Below, one piece after another: positions 1-10,200 of a stretch of 64,000 bases of DNA (position 1 is the stretch's first letter; the number at the start of each line of letters is the position of its first letter). The DNA lies in NCBI RefSeq assembly GCF_016613535.2, contig NZ_CP071518.1:1674001-1738000 (forward strand), in the 5' to 3' direction. The translations under genes and the position numbers were made by a program. Under the pieces are notes generated by a model. The model worked only from the letters and a program-made list of their open reading frames with translations. It had not been told where the DNA came from and made no database searches. This DNA is from Lysobacter solisilvae. Its GTDB lineage: Bacteria; Pseudomonadota; Gammaproteobacteria; Xanthomonadales; Xanthomonadaceae.

Positions 1-1247
<1,247 letters not shown>

Positions 1248-1351
1248 GGCGGGCGGCCCCCGGGGCGCGGCCCCTCACACTCCTCCAACAGGCGCCCGGC
1301 GGGCGGGTGGTAGACTCCGCCGCCGTGCGTGAAATCAACCGGATGCAGGCA

Positions 1352-2521
1352 ATGAGCGACGAAAAGATGGGCGCGAAGCCCGGACTGGGCACCCTGGCCA
1401 TCCACGGCGGGCAGTCGCCCGATCCCAGCACCGGCGCGGTGATGACCCCCATCTACGCGACCTCGACCTACGCCCAGTCCAGCCCGGGCGAGCACCAGGG
1501 CTTCGAGTATTCGCGCAGCCACAACCCGACCCGGTTCGCCTACGAGCGCTGCGTCGCCGCGCTGGAAGGCGGCACGCAGGGCTACGCGTTCGCCTCCGGC
1601 CTGGCGGCCACCTCCACCGTGCTGGAGATGCTGGACAGCGGCAGCCACGTCATCGCGATGGACGACGTGTACGGCGGCACCTACCGCTTGTTCGAGCGCG
1701 TGCGCCGGCGTTCGGCGGGGCTGGACTTCAGCTGGGTCGACCTGAGCGACGAGGCCGCCTTCGAGGCCGCCATCCGGCCGAACACGAAGCTCGTCTGGAT
1801 CGAAACCCCGACCAACCCGCTGCTCAAGCTGGTGGACATCGAAAAGATCGCGCAGATCGCCCGCAGGCATGGCCTGATCGTCGCGGTCGACAACACCTTC
1901 AGCTCGCCGATCCTGCAGCGCCCGCTGGAACTGGGTGCACACCTGGTGATGCACTCGGCGACCAAGTACCTCAACGGCCACTCCGACATGGTGGGCGGCA
2001 TGGTGGTGGTGGGCGAGGACGCGCACATCGCCGAACAGATGACCTTCCTGCAGAACGCGATCGGCGGCGTGCAGGGCCCGTTCGACAGCTTCCTGGCCCT
2101 GCGCGGCCTGAAGACGCTGCACCTGCGCATGAAGGCGCACTGCGAGAACGCGCTGGCGCTGGCGCAGTGGCTGGAAAAGCACCCCTCGATCGAGAAGGTC
2201 ATCTACCCCGGCCTCGCCTCGCATCCGCAGTACCAGCTCGCCCAGCGGCAGATGAGCGGCGGCGGCGGCATGATCAGCATCTTCGTCAAGGGCGGCCTGG
2301 AAGGCGCACGCCGGATGATGGAGCGCTGCCACCTGTTCACCATCGCCGAATCGCTCGGCGGCGTGGAGAGCCTGGTGAACCACCCCGCGATCATGACCCA
2401 CGCCTCGATCCCGGCCGAGCGCCGCGCGCAGCTGGGCGTCACCGACAACCTGGTGCGCCTGAGCGTGGGCGTGGAAGCCCTGGACGACCTGCAGGCGGAA
2501 CTGGCCGAGGCGCTGGCTTGA
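1352..2521 (+). CDS. metB: Cystathionine gamma-synthase/gamma-lyase (Cys/Met metabolism PLP enzyme)
   Basis: 389-residue PLP enzyme of the Cys/Met metabolism family. The Schiff-base lysine is K205 in HSATKYLNGH, and the family motif SLGGVESLVNHPA is near the C terminus. It acts on cystathionine or O-acyl-homoserine in sulfur amino-acid metabolism; synthase and lyase activities cannot be separated from sequence alone. The chosen ATG has AGG about 6 bp upstream; an ATG at 1343 would add three residues. The frame is open much further upstream, but that extension is Arg/Pro-rich and does not look coding. In Xanthomonas this gene marks one border of the variable LPS locus, and here wzm follows 40 bp later. 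Confidence 0.93.
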   Translation: MSDEKMGAKPGLGTLAIHGGQSPDPSTGAVMTPIYATSTYAQSSPGEHQGFEYSRSHNPTRFAYERCVAALEGGTQGYAFASGLAATSTVLEMLDSGSHVIAMDDVYGGTYRLFERVRRRSAGLDFSWVDLSDEAAFEAAIRPNTKLVWIETPTNPLLKLVDIEKIAQIARRHGLIVAVDNTFSSPILQRPLELGAHLVMHSATKYLNGHSDMVGGMVVVGEDAHIAEQMTFLQNAIGGVQGPFDSFLALRGLKTLHLRMKAHCENALALAQWLEKHPSIEKVIYPGLASHPQYQLAQRQMSGGGGMISIFVKGGLEGARRMMERCHLFTIAESLGGVESLVNHPAIMTHASIPAERRAQLGVTDNLVRLSVGVEALDDLQAELAEALA

Positions 2522-2561
2522 TGCCCAGCGCCCGGCGCGGCCAGGCGACGGAGACCGACCG

Positions 2562-3350
2562 GTGAGATCGCTGCTGGCCGACCTGGTGGGCAGCCTGCGC
2601 AACCCGGAATTCTGGGCGCTGTCGACCTGGCTCGACATCGTCGTGCGCTACCGCCAGTCGCGCCTGGGCGTGGCCTGGCTGCTGGCGCCGCCGGCCATCT
2701 ACGTCTGGGGCCTGGGCGCGTTCTTCGCCACCATGCAGGGCGCGCAGCTGAACCGTTTCGCCGCGCACGTGGGCCTGGGCTACGCGATGTTCCGCACCAT
2801 CAACAGCGTCATCGTCGAATCGACGGTGGCCTTCGCCGCGTCCAGTGCGTTCATCCTGGACGGCCACCTGCGGCTGACCGACTTCGCCCTGCGCGTGGTG
2901 GCCAAGGCGCTGTTCTATTTCTGCATGGCGCTGCCGATCATCGGCATCGCGCTGGCGATCTTCCCCGACCTGCACTGGGACGGCATGGCGATGGCCCTGC
3001 TCTGGTTCCCGGTGATCGTGCTCAATGCGATGTGGATCGCGGTGGTGTTCGGGATGATCGGCGCGCGCTTCCCCGACCTCAGCCAGTTCATCAACAACAT
3101 CTTCATCTTCGCGTTCCTGTTCACACCGATCATCTGGTACGCCGACTCCATGCCGGCCGGCAGCCTGCGCGGGGCGGTCATGCGCCTGAACCCGCTGTTC
3201 CACATGGTCGAAGTGGTGCGCGCGCCGATCCTGGGCGAGATGATCGAGCCGTTCACCTACTACTACCTGATCGCGATGACGGTCGCGGGCTGGGCGGTCG
3301 CCGCGCTGCTGTACCGCCGTTACGCGCGCTTCGTGCCGCTGTGGATCTGA
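2562..3350 (+). CDS. wzm: O-antigen ABC transporter permease Wzm
   Basis: 262-residue inner-membrane ABC-2 permease with about six hydrophobic segments. The N terminus (LIVVRYRQSRLG-like: DIVVRYRQSRLGVAW) and the FTPIIWYADSMP segment are typical of polysaccharide-export permeases that move undecaprenyl-linked O-polysaccharide to the periplasm. It starts with GTG, 40 bp after metB. wzt starts 16 bp downstream, so the two are surely co-transcribed and form one transporter. Family assignment is strong; the exact glycan exported is not known. Confidence 0.9.
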   Translation: MRSLLADLVGSLRNPEFWALSTWLDIVVRYRQSRLGVAWLLAPPAIYVWGLGAFFATMQGAQLNRFAAHVGLGYAMFRTINSVIVESTVAFAASSAFILDGHLRLTDFALRVVAKALFYFCMALPIIGIALAIFPDLHWDGMAMALLWFPVIVLNAMWIAVVFGMIGARFPDLSQFINNIFIFAFLFTPIIWYADSMPAGSLRGAVMRLNPLFHMVEVVRAPILGEMIEPFTYYYLIAMTVAGWAVAALLYRRYARFVPLWI

Positions 3351-3366
3351 CCGGGACGGCATCGGC

Positions 3367-4608
3367 ATGAACATCGATTCCAAGAGCTCCGCGTCCGGCG
3401 ACATCGAGTCCACGACCCCCGCGTCGGGCGTCGTCCATTCCAGGAGCGGCGTCGGGTCCACCGGCCCGGTCTCGATCAAGGTCGAGCGGCTGGCGCTGTC
3501 GGTGCCCATCTACCTGCAGCGCGAGCGCAAGGCCCGTGGTTGGGCCGGCATGTTCCTGGGAGCGGCCCTCGACCCGCCCCGCCGCGAACTGGTGAAGCTG
3601 CTCGACAACGTCACCTTCCACGCCCACGAGGGCGACCGCGTCGCCATCCTGGGGCGCAACGGCGCCGGCAAGTCCACCCTGCTGCGCGTGCTCAACGGCG
3701 TCTACGCCCCCACCAGCGGCACGGTGCAGGTGCGCGGCAGCTGCCAGGCCCTGCTGAACATGTCGCTGGGGTTCAACGGCGAGGCGACGGTGCGCGAGAA
3801 CATCTTCCTGCGCGGCACCGCGATGGGGATGAAGGGGGTCGACCTGCGCGACCACATCGACCCGATCCTGGAGTTCTCCGGCCTGCGCGAGAAGTCCAAC
3901 CACCGCCTGCGCACGCTCTCCGCCGGCCAGAAGATGCGCCTGGGTTTCGCCATTTCCACCTCGTTCCAGCACGACGTGATCCTGATGGACGAATGGGTCG
4001 GCGCGGGCGACGCGGACTTCATGACCAAGGCCACCGAGCGCATGCAGAGCCGGGTGAACGGCAGCAAGATCGTGATGCTGGCCAGCCACAGCGCGCAGCT
4101 GCTGCGCGAGGTCTGCAACAAGGGCATCGTGCTCGAGCGCGGGCGGCTGGTGTACGGCGGCGACATCGTGTCGGCGCTGAAGTACTACCACGAGCTGCTG
4201 GCCGGACTGCGCGTGGCGCCGGAGGAGACGCCGGTCGAACTGGGCGAGGTCTCGGGCAACGCCTACGGGTTCGTCGACGAGATCCGGGTCGAGGACGGCG
4301 CCGTCCACGTGCGGGGCTGGAGCGTGAGCGCCATCGGCGAGCCGCTGACCGGCCTGGTGATGCTGGTCGCCGGCGCGCGCCACCCGGTCGCCGCGGTGGA
4401 ACGTTACCGCCGGCCGGACGTGGTCGACCACATGGGCCTGACCGACGACGAGTGCGGGTTCCGGGCCCGCTTCGACCTGCCGCTGGTGCGCAGCCTGGCC
4501 GACCTCGGGCCGGACGTGCAGCTGATGGTGGGCGAGAACGTCCACCAGGCCTACGATCCCCTGCGGCTGGCCGACGATGTCATCGCCGCTTTACAGACCG
4601 CAGGCTAG
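3367..4608 (+). CDS. wzt: O-antigen ABC transporter ATP-binding protein Wzt with C-terminal glycan-recognition-like domain
   Basis: 413 residues. The nucleotide-binding domain has Walker A GRNGAGKST (residues 96-104), signature LSAGQKMRL (about 185) and Walker B ILMDEW (about 204), followed by a switch histidine in LASHS. About 35 N-terminal residues before the ABC fold are Ser/Thr-rich and unusual. From about residue 295 a separate beta-rich domain follows (GWSVSAIGEP...RRPDVVDHMG...GFRARFDLPL). In known Wzt proteins a C-terminal domain binds the modified non-reducing end of the O-antigen, so this domain is a candidate cap sensor. Its pattern resembles that of the lipoprotein at 14218-14790. 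Confidence 0.9.
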   Translation: MNIDSKSSASGDIESTTPASGVVHSRSGVGSTGPVSIKVERLALSVPIYLQRERKARGWAGMFLGAALDPPRRELVKLLDNVTFHAHEGDRVAILGRNGAGKSTLLRVLNGVYAPTSGTVQVRGSCQALLNMSLGFNGEATVRENIFLRGTAMGMKGVDLRDHIDPILEFSGLREKSNHRLRTLSAGQKMRLGFAISTSFQHDVILMDEWVGAGDADFMTKATERMQSRVNGSKIVMLASHSAQLLREVCNKGIVLERGRLVYGGDIVSALKYYHELLAGLRVAPEETPVELGEVSGNAYGFVDEIRVEDGAVHVRGWSVSAIGEPLTGLVMLVAGARHPVAAVERYRRPDVVDHMGLTDDECGFRARFDLPLVRSLADLGPDVQLMVGENVHQAYDPLRLADDVIAALQTAG

Positions 4609-4610
4609 TC

Positions 4611-4636
4611 TCCGGCGGTTTTGCCACGCCGCCGGA
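4611..4636 (+). terminator. Hairpin after wzt (weak terminator candidate)
   Basis: Perfect 8-bp stem TCCGGCGG/CCGCCGGA with a 10-base loop, three bases after the wzt stop codon. There is no U-run after the stem, so it may attenuate or stabilise the transcript rather than terminate it. Confidence 0.3.
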
Positions 4637-4779
4637 CCGGTCGGGCTGACGGGCGCCCCGGCCCCGTGGCAAAGTCACCCATTGTCCCGCCTGCCTTTTT
4701 CCGCCCGACCCACCGCCAGAAGCCGCATGCCCCTCGCCTCCATCGCCATCGCCCTGGTCAGAACCGTCGAGGTCCACCG

Positions 4780-7209
4780 ATGCAGTTGATCGTCCTGGGC
4801 ATGCATCGTTCCGGCACCTCGGTGCTGGCCAGGCTGCTGAACCTGATGGGGGTGTACTTCGGTCCGGAGGGCATCAGTACCGGCGCGAACGAGGAAAACC
4901 CGAAGGGCTTCTGGGAGCGCAAGGACGTCCGGCAGCTCAATGACAACGTCCTGCATGCGGTCGGCTGCGACTGGAACCGGGTACTGGAGCTGGACGTGGC
5001 CGCCCTGCCCAAGGCGGTGTTGGACGATTTCAACAAGCGGGCTTCCAAGCTGGTCCTGGAGCTGGACGGGCACCGCCCATGGCTGCTGAAGGAACCGCGC
5101 CTGTGCCTGCTGCTGCCGCTGTGGCGCCGCTTCCTCGAAGTGCCCGTGGGCATCCACATCTACCGCAATCCGGTCGAAGTCGCCTCCAGCCTGCACAAGC
5201 GCAACAAGATCCCGGTCCCGGCCGGACTGGGCCTGTGGGAACGTTATGTCCGTTCGGCGCTGGACGCTTCGGCGGACATGCCCAGGGTCGTCGTGTCGCA
5301 TCGGCAGCTGATGCAGGAGCCGCTCGACGCCGTCACCCGGCTGGCGCAGGACCTCGAGCTCGCCGGCGTGCCCGGACTGCGCATGCCCTCGCCGCGCGAG
5401 ATCGAAGCGTTCGTGCAGACCGACCTGTACCGCGAACGCGATTCGCGACAGGACCTGCAGGTGTACGCCAAGGCGCCCCAGCTGGCGCTGTTCAGGACAC
5501 TGGAAGCGGGCAAGCTGCCGGGTCCACGCAACAAGCCGGGCGCCTACACGGCGCTGGCCGAATACGAAGCGGCATTGCCGCCGCTGCAACCGCCATCCAA
5601 CGAGGTCAAGGTGACGGAAACATCCCAGGGGACACTGCAGGGCCAACTGGCGCTGCGTGAGCAGGAAATCAAGTTCGTCCGCGAACTGTCGAGCAAGTAC
5701 GAAGCCGACCTCAAGCAGCGCGATGCGTGGCTGGTGCGGATGGAGGAAAGCCAGAAGCAGGCGCAGCAGGAATTCCAGCAGGCGCGCGAGCGCATCAGCA
5801 GCCTGGAGCCGGGCATCCGCGCGCGCGACGAGCGGATCAAGGTGCTGGAGGCCGCCCACACCGCCGACCGCGATGAAGTCGCGAAGCTCCAGGCAGGCAT
5901 CCGCGCGCGCGACGAGCGGATCAAGGTGCTGGAGGCCGCGCACAGCGCCGACCGCGAACAGATCGGCAAGCTCGAGCCCGGCATCCGCGCGCGCGACGAG
6001 CGGATCAAGGTGCTGGAGGCCGCGCACAGCGCCGACCGCGAACAGATCGGCAAGCTCGAGCCCGGCATCCGTGCGCGCGACGAGCGCATCAAGGTCCTGG
6101 AGGCGGCCCACGAACAGGACCGTGCCGAAGTCGCGCGCCTTACCGGTGAACTGCGCAGCGGCACCGCCGCGCTGGAGCGCGCGACCGGCGAACTGGCCGC
6201 CGCGCGGGCCGCGGCGCTGGAGCTTGAAGCAGAGATCCACAAGCGCGACGAACGCATCCACGCCGCGGGCTTCCAGGCCGAGGCCGCGCGCGAATCCGTG
6301 GCGCGGCTGGAGCTGGGGGTACAGAAGCGCACCGCACAGCTGGAAATCCTGGAGAAGGAAGCCACCGTCCTGCGCGCCCAGTACGCCAAGAGCGAACAGG
6401 CCGCCGCCGCCGCCCGCGTGCAGGCCGAACAGGCGCTCGAAGCCGCCCGCGTGCAGGCCGAACAGACGCTCGAAGCTGCCCGCGTGCAGGCCGAGCAGAC
6501 GCTGCAAGCCGCCAAGCTCCGGCTCAAGGAAAAGAACGAGGCGCTCACGCGCCAGATCCAGGCCATCACCGGCGAACTGGGCGGCCTGCGCACCCAGCTC
6601 AAGGCCAAGGACACCGCGATGCGCGAGCTTCGCGAGCTGCTGCGCACCCGTGAGCACGAGAACGGCCTGGTGGCCGCCGCCCGCCTCAAGGTGGAACGCA
6701 CGCTGGAAACGCGTTACGCCGAGATCGCCAAGCTCAGCGAGCTGGTGATCGCCCGCGACCAGGAGCTGGCGCGCAGCGCGCAGGAGCTGGAAGCATCGGA
6801 GCGCAAGCTGCAGAAGCAGCACCAGGTCAGCGTGCAGCTGGAGAACGAACTGGCCGGCATCCGGCGCAGCCGCGCCTTCCGTGTGCTCAACCGCGTCCAG
6901 TCGATGTCCGGACGCCTGGGCCTGTCGCGCAAGCCGCTCGCCCTGCTGTCGCATGACGCCACCCTGCTGCGCCAGTCGGACGTGTTCGATTCCGCGTGGT
7001 ACCTGGCGCAGTACCGAGATGTCGCCGACAGCGGCATCGATCCGATCGAGCATTTCCTCCGCTTCGGCGCCTCCGAACTGCGCAATCCCGGCCCCGGTTT
7101 CGATACCGCCGGCTACCTCAAGCGCAATCCCGATGTGTCGGACTCCGGCCTGAACCCGCTCCTGCACTACATCACCCACGGCAAGTCCGAAGGCCGCAGT
7201 CCGAAATGA
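4780..7209 (+). CDS. Sulfotransferase-like protein with long coiled coil and C-terminal Y-P-D-V-type modules
   Basis: 809 residues, predicted cytosolic. Residues 1-270 look like a PAPS-dependent sulfotransferase: PSB-loop-like P-loop GMHRSGTS at residues 7-14, and a later IYRNPVEVASSL segment where the 3'-phosphate-binding Arg/Ser would lie. Residues about 290-715 are charged heptad-like coiled coil, with four tandem 28-residue repeats (345-456) and three 11-residue repeats (545-577). Residues 736-809 are two short W-Y-L...DV...NPL.HY...G modules of a kind often attached to polysaccharide glycosyltransferases. The start ATG follows GAGG; the frame upstream is low-quality. The stop overlaps the next start by 4 bp (ATGA). 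The layout of a modifying enzyme joined to a long coiled coil recalls WbdD, which caps and measures ABC-exported O-antigen; that role is inferred here. Confidence 0.75.
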   Translation: MQLIVLGMHRSGTSVLARLLNLMGVYFGPEGISTGANEENPKGFWERKDVRQLNDNVLHAVGCDWNRVLELDVAALPKAVLDDFNKRASKLVLELDGHRPWLLKEPRLCLLLPLWRRFLEVPVGIHIYRNPVEVASSLHKRNKIPVPAGLGLWERYVRSALDASADMPRVVVSHRQLMQEPLDAVTRLAQDLELAGVPGLRMPSPREIEAFVQTDLYRERDSRQDLQVYAKAPQLALFRTLEAGKLPGPRNKPGAYTALAEYEAALPPLQPPSNEVKVTETSQGTLQGQLALREQEIKFVRELSSKYEADLKQRDAWLVRMEESQKQAQQEFQQARERISSLEPGIRARDERIKVLEAAHTADRDEVAKLQAGIRARDERIKVLEAAHSADREQIGKLEPGIRARDERIKVLEAAHSADREQIGKLEPGIRARDERIKVLEAAHEQDRAEVARLTGELRSGTAALERATGELAAARAAALELEAEIHKRDERIHAAGFQAEAARESVARLELGVQKRTAQLEILEKEATVLRAQYAKSEQAAAAARVQAEQALEAARVQAEQTLEAARVQAEQTLQAAKLRLKEKNEALTRQIQAITGELGGLRTQLKAKDTAMRELRELLRTREHENGLVAAARLKVERTLETRYAEIAKLSELVIARDQELARSAQELEASERKLQKQHQVSVQLENELAGIRRSRAFRVLNRVQSMSGRLGLSRKPLALLSHDATLLRQSDVFDSAWYLAQYRDVADSGIDPIEHFLRFGASELRNPGPGFDTAGYLKRNPDVSDSGLNPLLHYITHGKSEGRSPK
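5812..6147 (+). repeat. Four tandem 84-bp repeats in the coiled-coil gene
   Basis: In-frame units start at 5812, 5896, 5980 and 6064. Each encodes 28 residues of the form GIRARDERIKVLEAAH...ADR. Units two and three are almost identical at DNA level. The period is four heptads, so gain or loss of a unit would preserve both reading frame and coiled-coil register. Confidence 0.92.
6412..6510 (+). repeat. Three tandem 33-bp repeats in the coiled-coil gene
   Basis: Units at 6412, 6445 and 6478 encode the 11-residue motif ARVQAEQ(A/T)L(E/Q)A. The repeat is in frame and keeps an 11-residue (hendecad) coiled-coil phase. Confidence 0.88.
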
Positions 7210-10200
7210 ATGAGATGGAAGACAACGTCAAGCTGATCCGCGACTCGGGCATCTTCGACGAGCAGTGGTACCTGACCGAATACCCGGACGTGCTGGCGCT
7301 GGGCCTGAGCCCCGCGCAGCACTACCTCACCATCGGCGCGCAGCTGGGCCGCCATCCCGGGCCGGCGTTCGACGCCGCCTGGTACCTGTCGCACCACAAG
7401 GACGTCGCCCAGGCGCGGATGAATCCGCTGCTGCACTACCTGACCTACGGGCGTTTCGAAGGACGCGAGATCCGTGGCCTGGTTGTGGAAGGCAAGCCCG
7501 CGGCCCCGGCGAAGGCCGTCGTGGCGCAGGACGCCGCGGCATCCGACCCGGATGCCAGCTTCACCCTGCTGCCGGCCGCGGCCGGCCGCATGCCCGACCT
7601 GTTCCGCCTGCGCGCGATGGCGCCCGCCGCGCGCATCGCGATCGTGACCTACACCGCGTCGGCCGCCGCCGCCGCGAGCGTCGACGCGTTCCTGCAGCAG
7701 CAGGCCGAGCCGTTCGACCACATCGACATGTGCCCGACCAGCATGCCGCTGCGCAGCCGCCCGCCGGTGGCCGCGCGCTGCAAGCGCAAGGTCACCCTGG
7801 TGTATCCGGACCGGCATGGCCCGGCCGCACCGTTCGTGCACCTGGTGGACTCGGGCGTGCTGTCGCAGTACGACGCCGTGTGCTGGCTGGTCCGTCCGAC
7901 CGCCGGCGAGCCCATCGTCATCCAGGGCGCCGACCGCATCGCCGGCCTGGTGCGCGACCAGGGCGACATCGGACTGGTCAGCGACCACATCTGGGCGCGC
8001 TCGGACTGGGGCGGACCGGAGGCCAGGCGCCTGCTGAGCACCTTCCTGCCGCGCCTGGGCCGCAAGCTGCCGGCGCAGGTCGTCAGCGGTCCGATCGGCG
8101 ACGTCATCTGGATCAACCCGCTGCTGCTGCGCCAGCTGCGCGCGGTGCCGGTGCGCCCGGAGGAACTGCTCAACAAGGAGGGCAACGCCTCCGAAGCGGG
8201 CCGCCACGCCCTGCAGGCGCTGCTGGCCGTGTTCGCGGCCGAAGGCGACATGGCCGTGATCAACTGCGACGCCGCCGCCAAGCGCCTGCCGCCGGCCGCC
8301 GGCGCCGTGGTGCCCGCTCGCACGGCGGCAAAGCAGCGCAAGGTCAAGGCAATCGCCTTCTACCTGCCGCAGTACCACCCGATCCCGCAGAACGACCTGT
8401 GGTGGGGCAAGGGTTTCACCGAGTGGAACAACGTCGTGCGCGCGCGCCCGATGTTCCGCGGCCACTACCAGCCGCGCGTGCCCGCCGACCTGGGTTATTA
8501 CGATCTGCGCCTGGATGCCGTCCGCGAGCACCAGGCCCGCCTGGCCCAAGCCAATGGCGTGCACGGCCTCTGCTATTACTACTACTGGTTCAACGGCCAG
8601 AAGCTGCTCAACCAGCCCATCGAACAGATGCTGGCCTCGGGCACGCCCAACCTGCCGTTCTGCGTGTGCTGGGCCAACGAGAACTGGTCGCGCAACTGGG
8701 ACGGCCAGAACCGCCACGTGCTGCTGGAACAGCAGTACTCCATGGAAAGCAACCGCGCCTTCATCCGGGAAATGATCCCGATGATGAAGGACCCGCGCTA
8801 CATCCGGCACCACGGCAAGCCGGTGCTCGTGGTCTACCGCATCCGCGTGATCCCCAACTGGCTGGAAACGGTGCAGATGTGGCGCGAGGAATGCCGCCGC
8901 GCCGGCATCGGCGAGATCCACCTGTGCGCCGTGCGCTTCGGCCTGGAACCGCTGGAGGGCCCGCCGGCGCAGTTCGGCGTGGATTCCTACGTGCTGTTCC
9001 CGCCTCACGAGACGCGCCGCGAGGACGTGCGCTCCGAGCAGGTCGACATGGCCCGCCACTTCAACGGCGAGCTCTTCAGCTACGACGCCGTGGTCGACGG
9101 CGACATCACCCGCTTCGCCGACGGCTACCCGTGGCCGGTGCACCGCGGCGCGATGATGGGCTGGGACAACACCGCCCGCCGCCTCAACGACTCGCGCATC
9201 TTCGCCGGCTCCACGCCGACGCGCTTCCGCTACTGGTTGAAGAACATCATCGACCAGGAGAACCAGCACAACCGCGACGACGAGAGCCTGCTGTTCATCA
9301 ACGCCTGGAACGAATGGGCCGAGGGCACCTACCTGGAGCCCGACCAGCGCTTCGGCACCGGCTATCTCAGCGCAGTGAAGTCGGCGCTGGCTGGCTGCGA
9401 CACCGGCCCGGTCACGGTCGCGCCCGAGGCCCCGGTGAAGGTGTCCGTGCCGGCGCCCAAGGCCGCGGTGCTGCAGCAGGTCGCGCCGCTTCCCGGCAAC
9501 GTGAAGAAGGGCGTGGCGGTGAAGCCGGCCTGGCACGCTGGCGACAAGTCCCGCATCCCGGGCGCGCCGACCGTGCTGCTGTGCGCCCACATTTCCGGCC
9601 ACCAGCTGTTCGGCGGCGAGCGCAGCTTCCTCGACGTGCTCGACGCGATGGGCCGCATGCAGCTCAACGTCGTGGTCACGCTGCCCAGTGGCAACAACAC
9701 CGCCTACGTGGAGGAAGTGCGCAAGCGCAGCCTGGGCGTGCACGTCTTCGCCTACCCGCAGTGGGTCGCCGACCGTCCGGTCGACGAGGCGCTGACGCTG
9801 GTGTTCGCCGACATCATCGCCCGCCACGACGTCGACATCGTCCACGCCAACACCATCGTCCTGCTCGAACCGCTCGCCGCGGCGCGGCGGATGGGCCGCA
9901 AGGGCCTGGTGCACTCGCGCGAACTGATCACCCTGGACGAATCGCTGCGTGAGCGCATCGGCCTGTCCTCGCAGGAGATCATCCGCCGTGTGTTCGCGAT
10001 CAGCGACTACGTGATCGGCAACTCGCTGGCCACCGTCGCCGCCTTCCGCCGTGAAGGCCGCACCTTCTACGTCAACAACGCCGTCCGTCCGGACGACCTG
10101 GACCTGGCCAACAAGGTCGGCAAGACGGTCCGGTTCGCCGTGGTGAGCAGCAACATCCCGAAGAAGGGCGTCGCCGATTTCCTGGAAGTCGCGCGCCTGT

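Noticed and set aside
4675..7179. 834-codon antisense frame across the coiled-coil gene
   Set aside because: It mirrors the codon bias of the plus-strand gene and encodes low-complexity Leu/Gln/Arg-rich sequence with no family match by eye.
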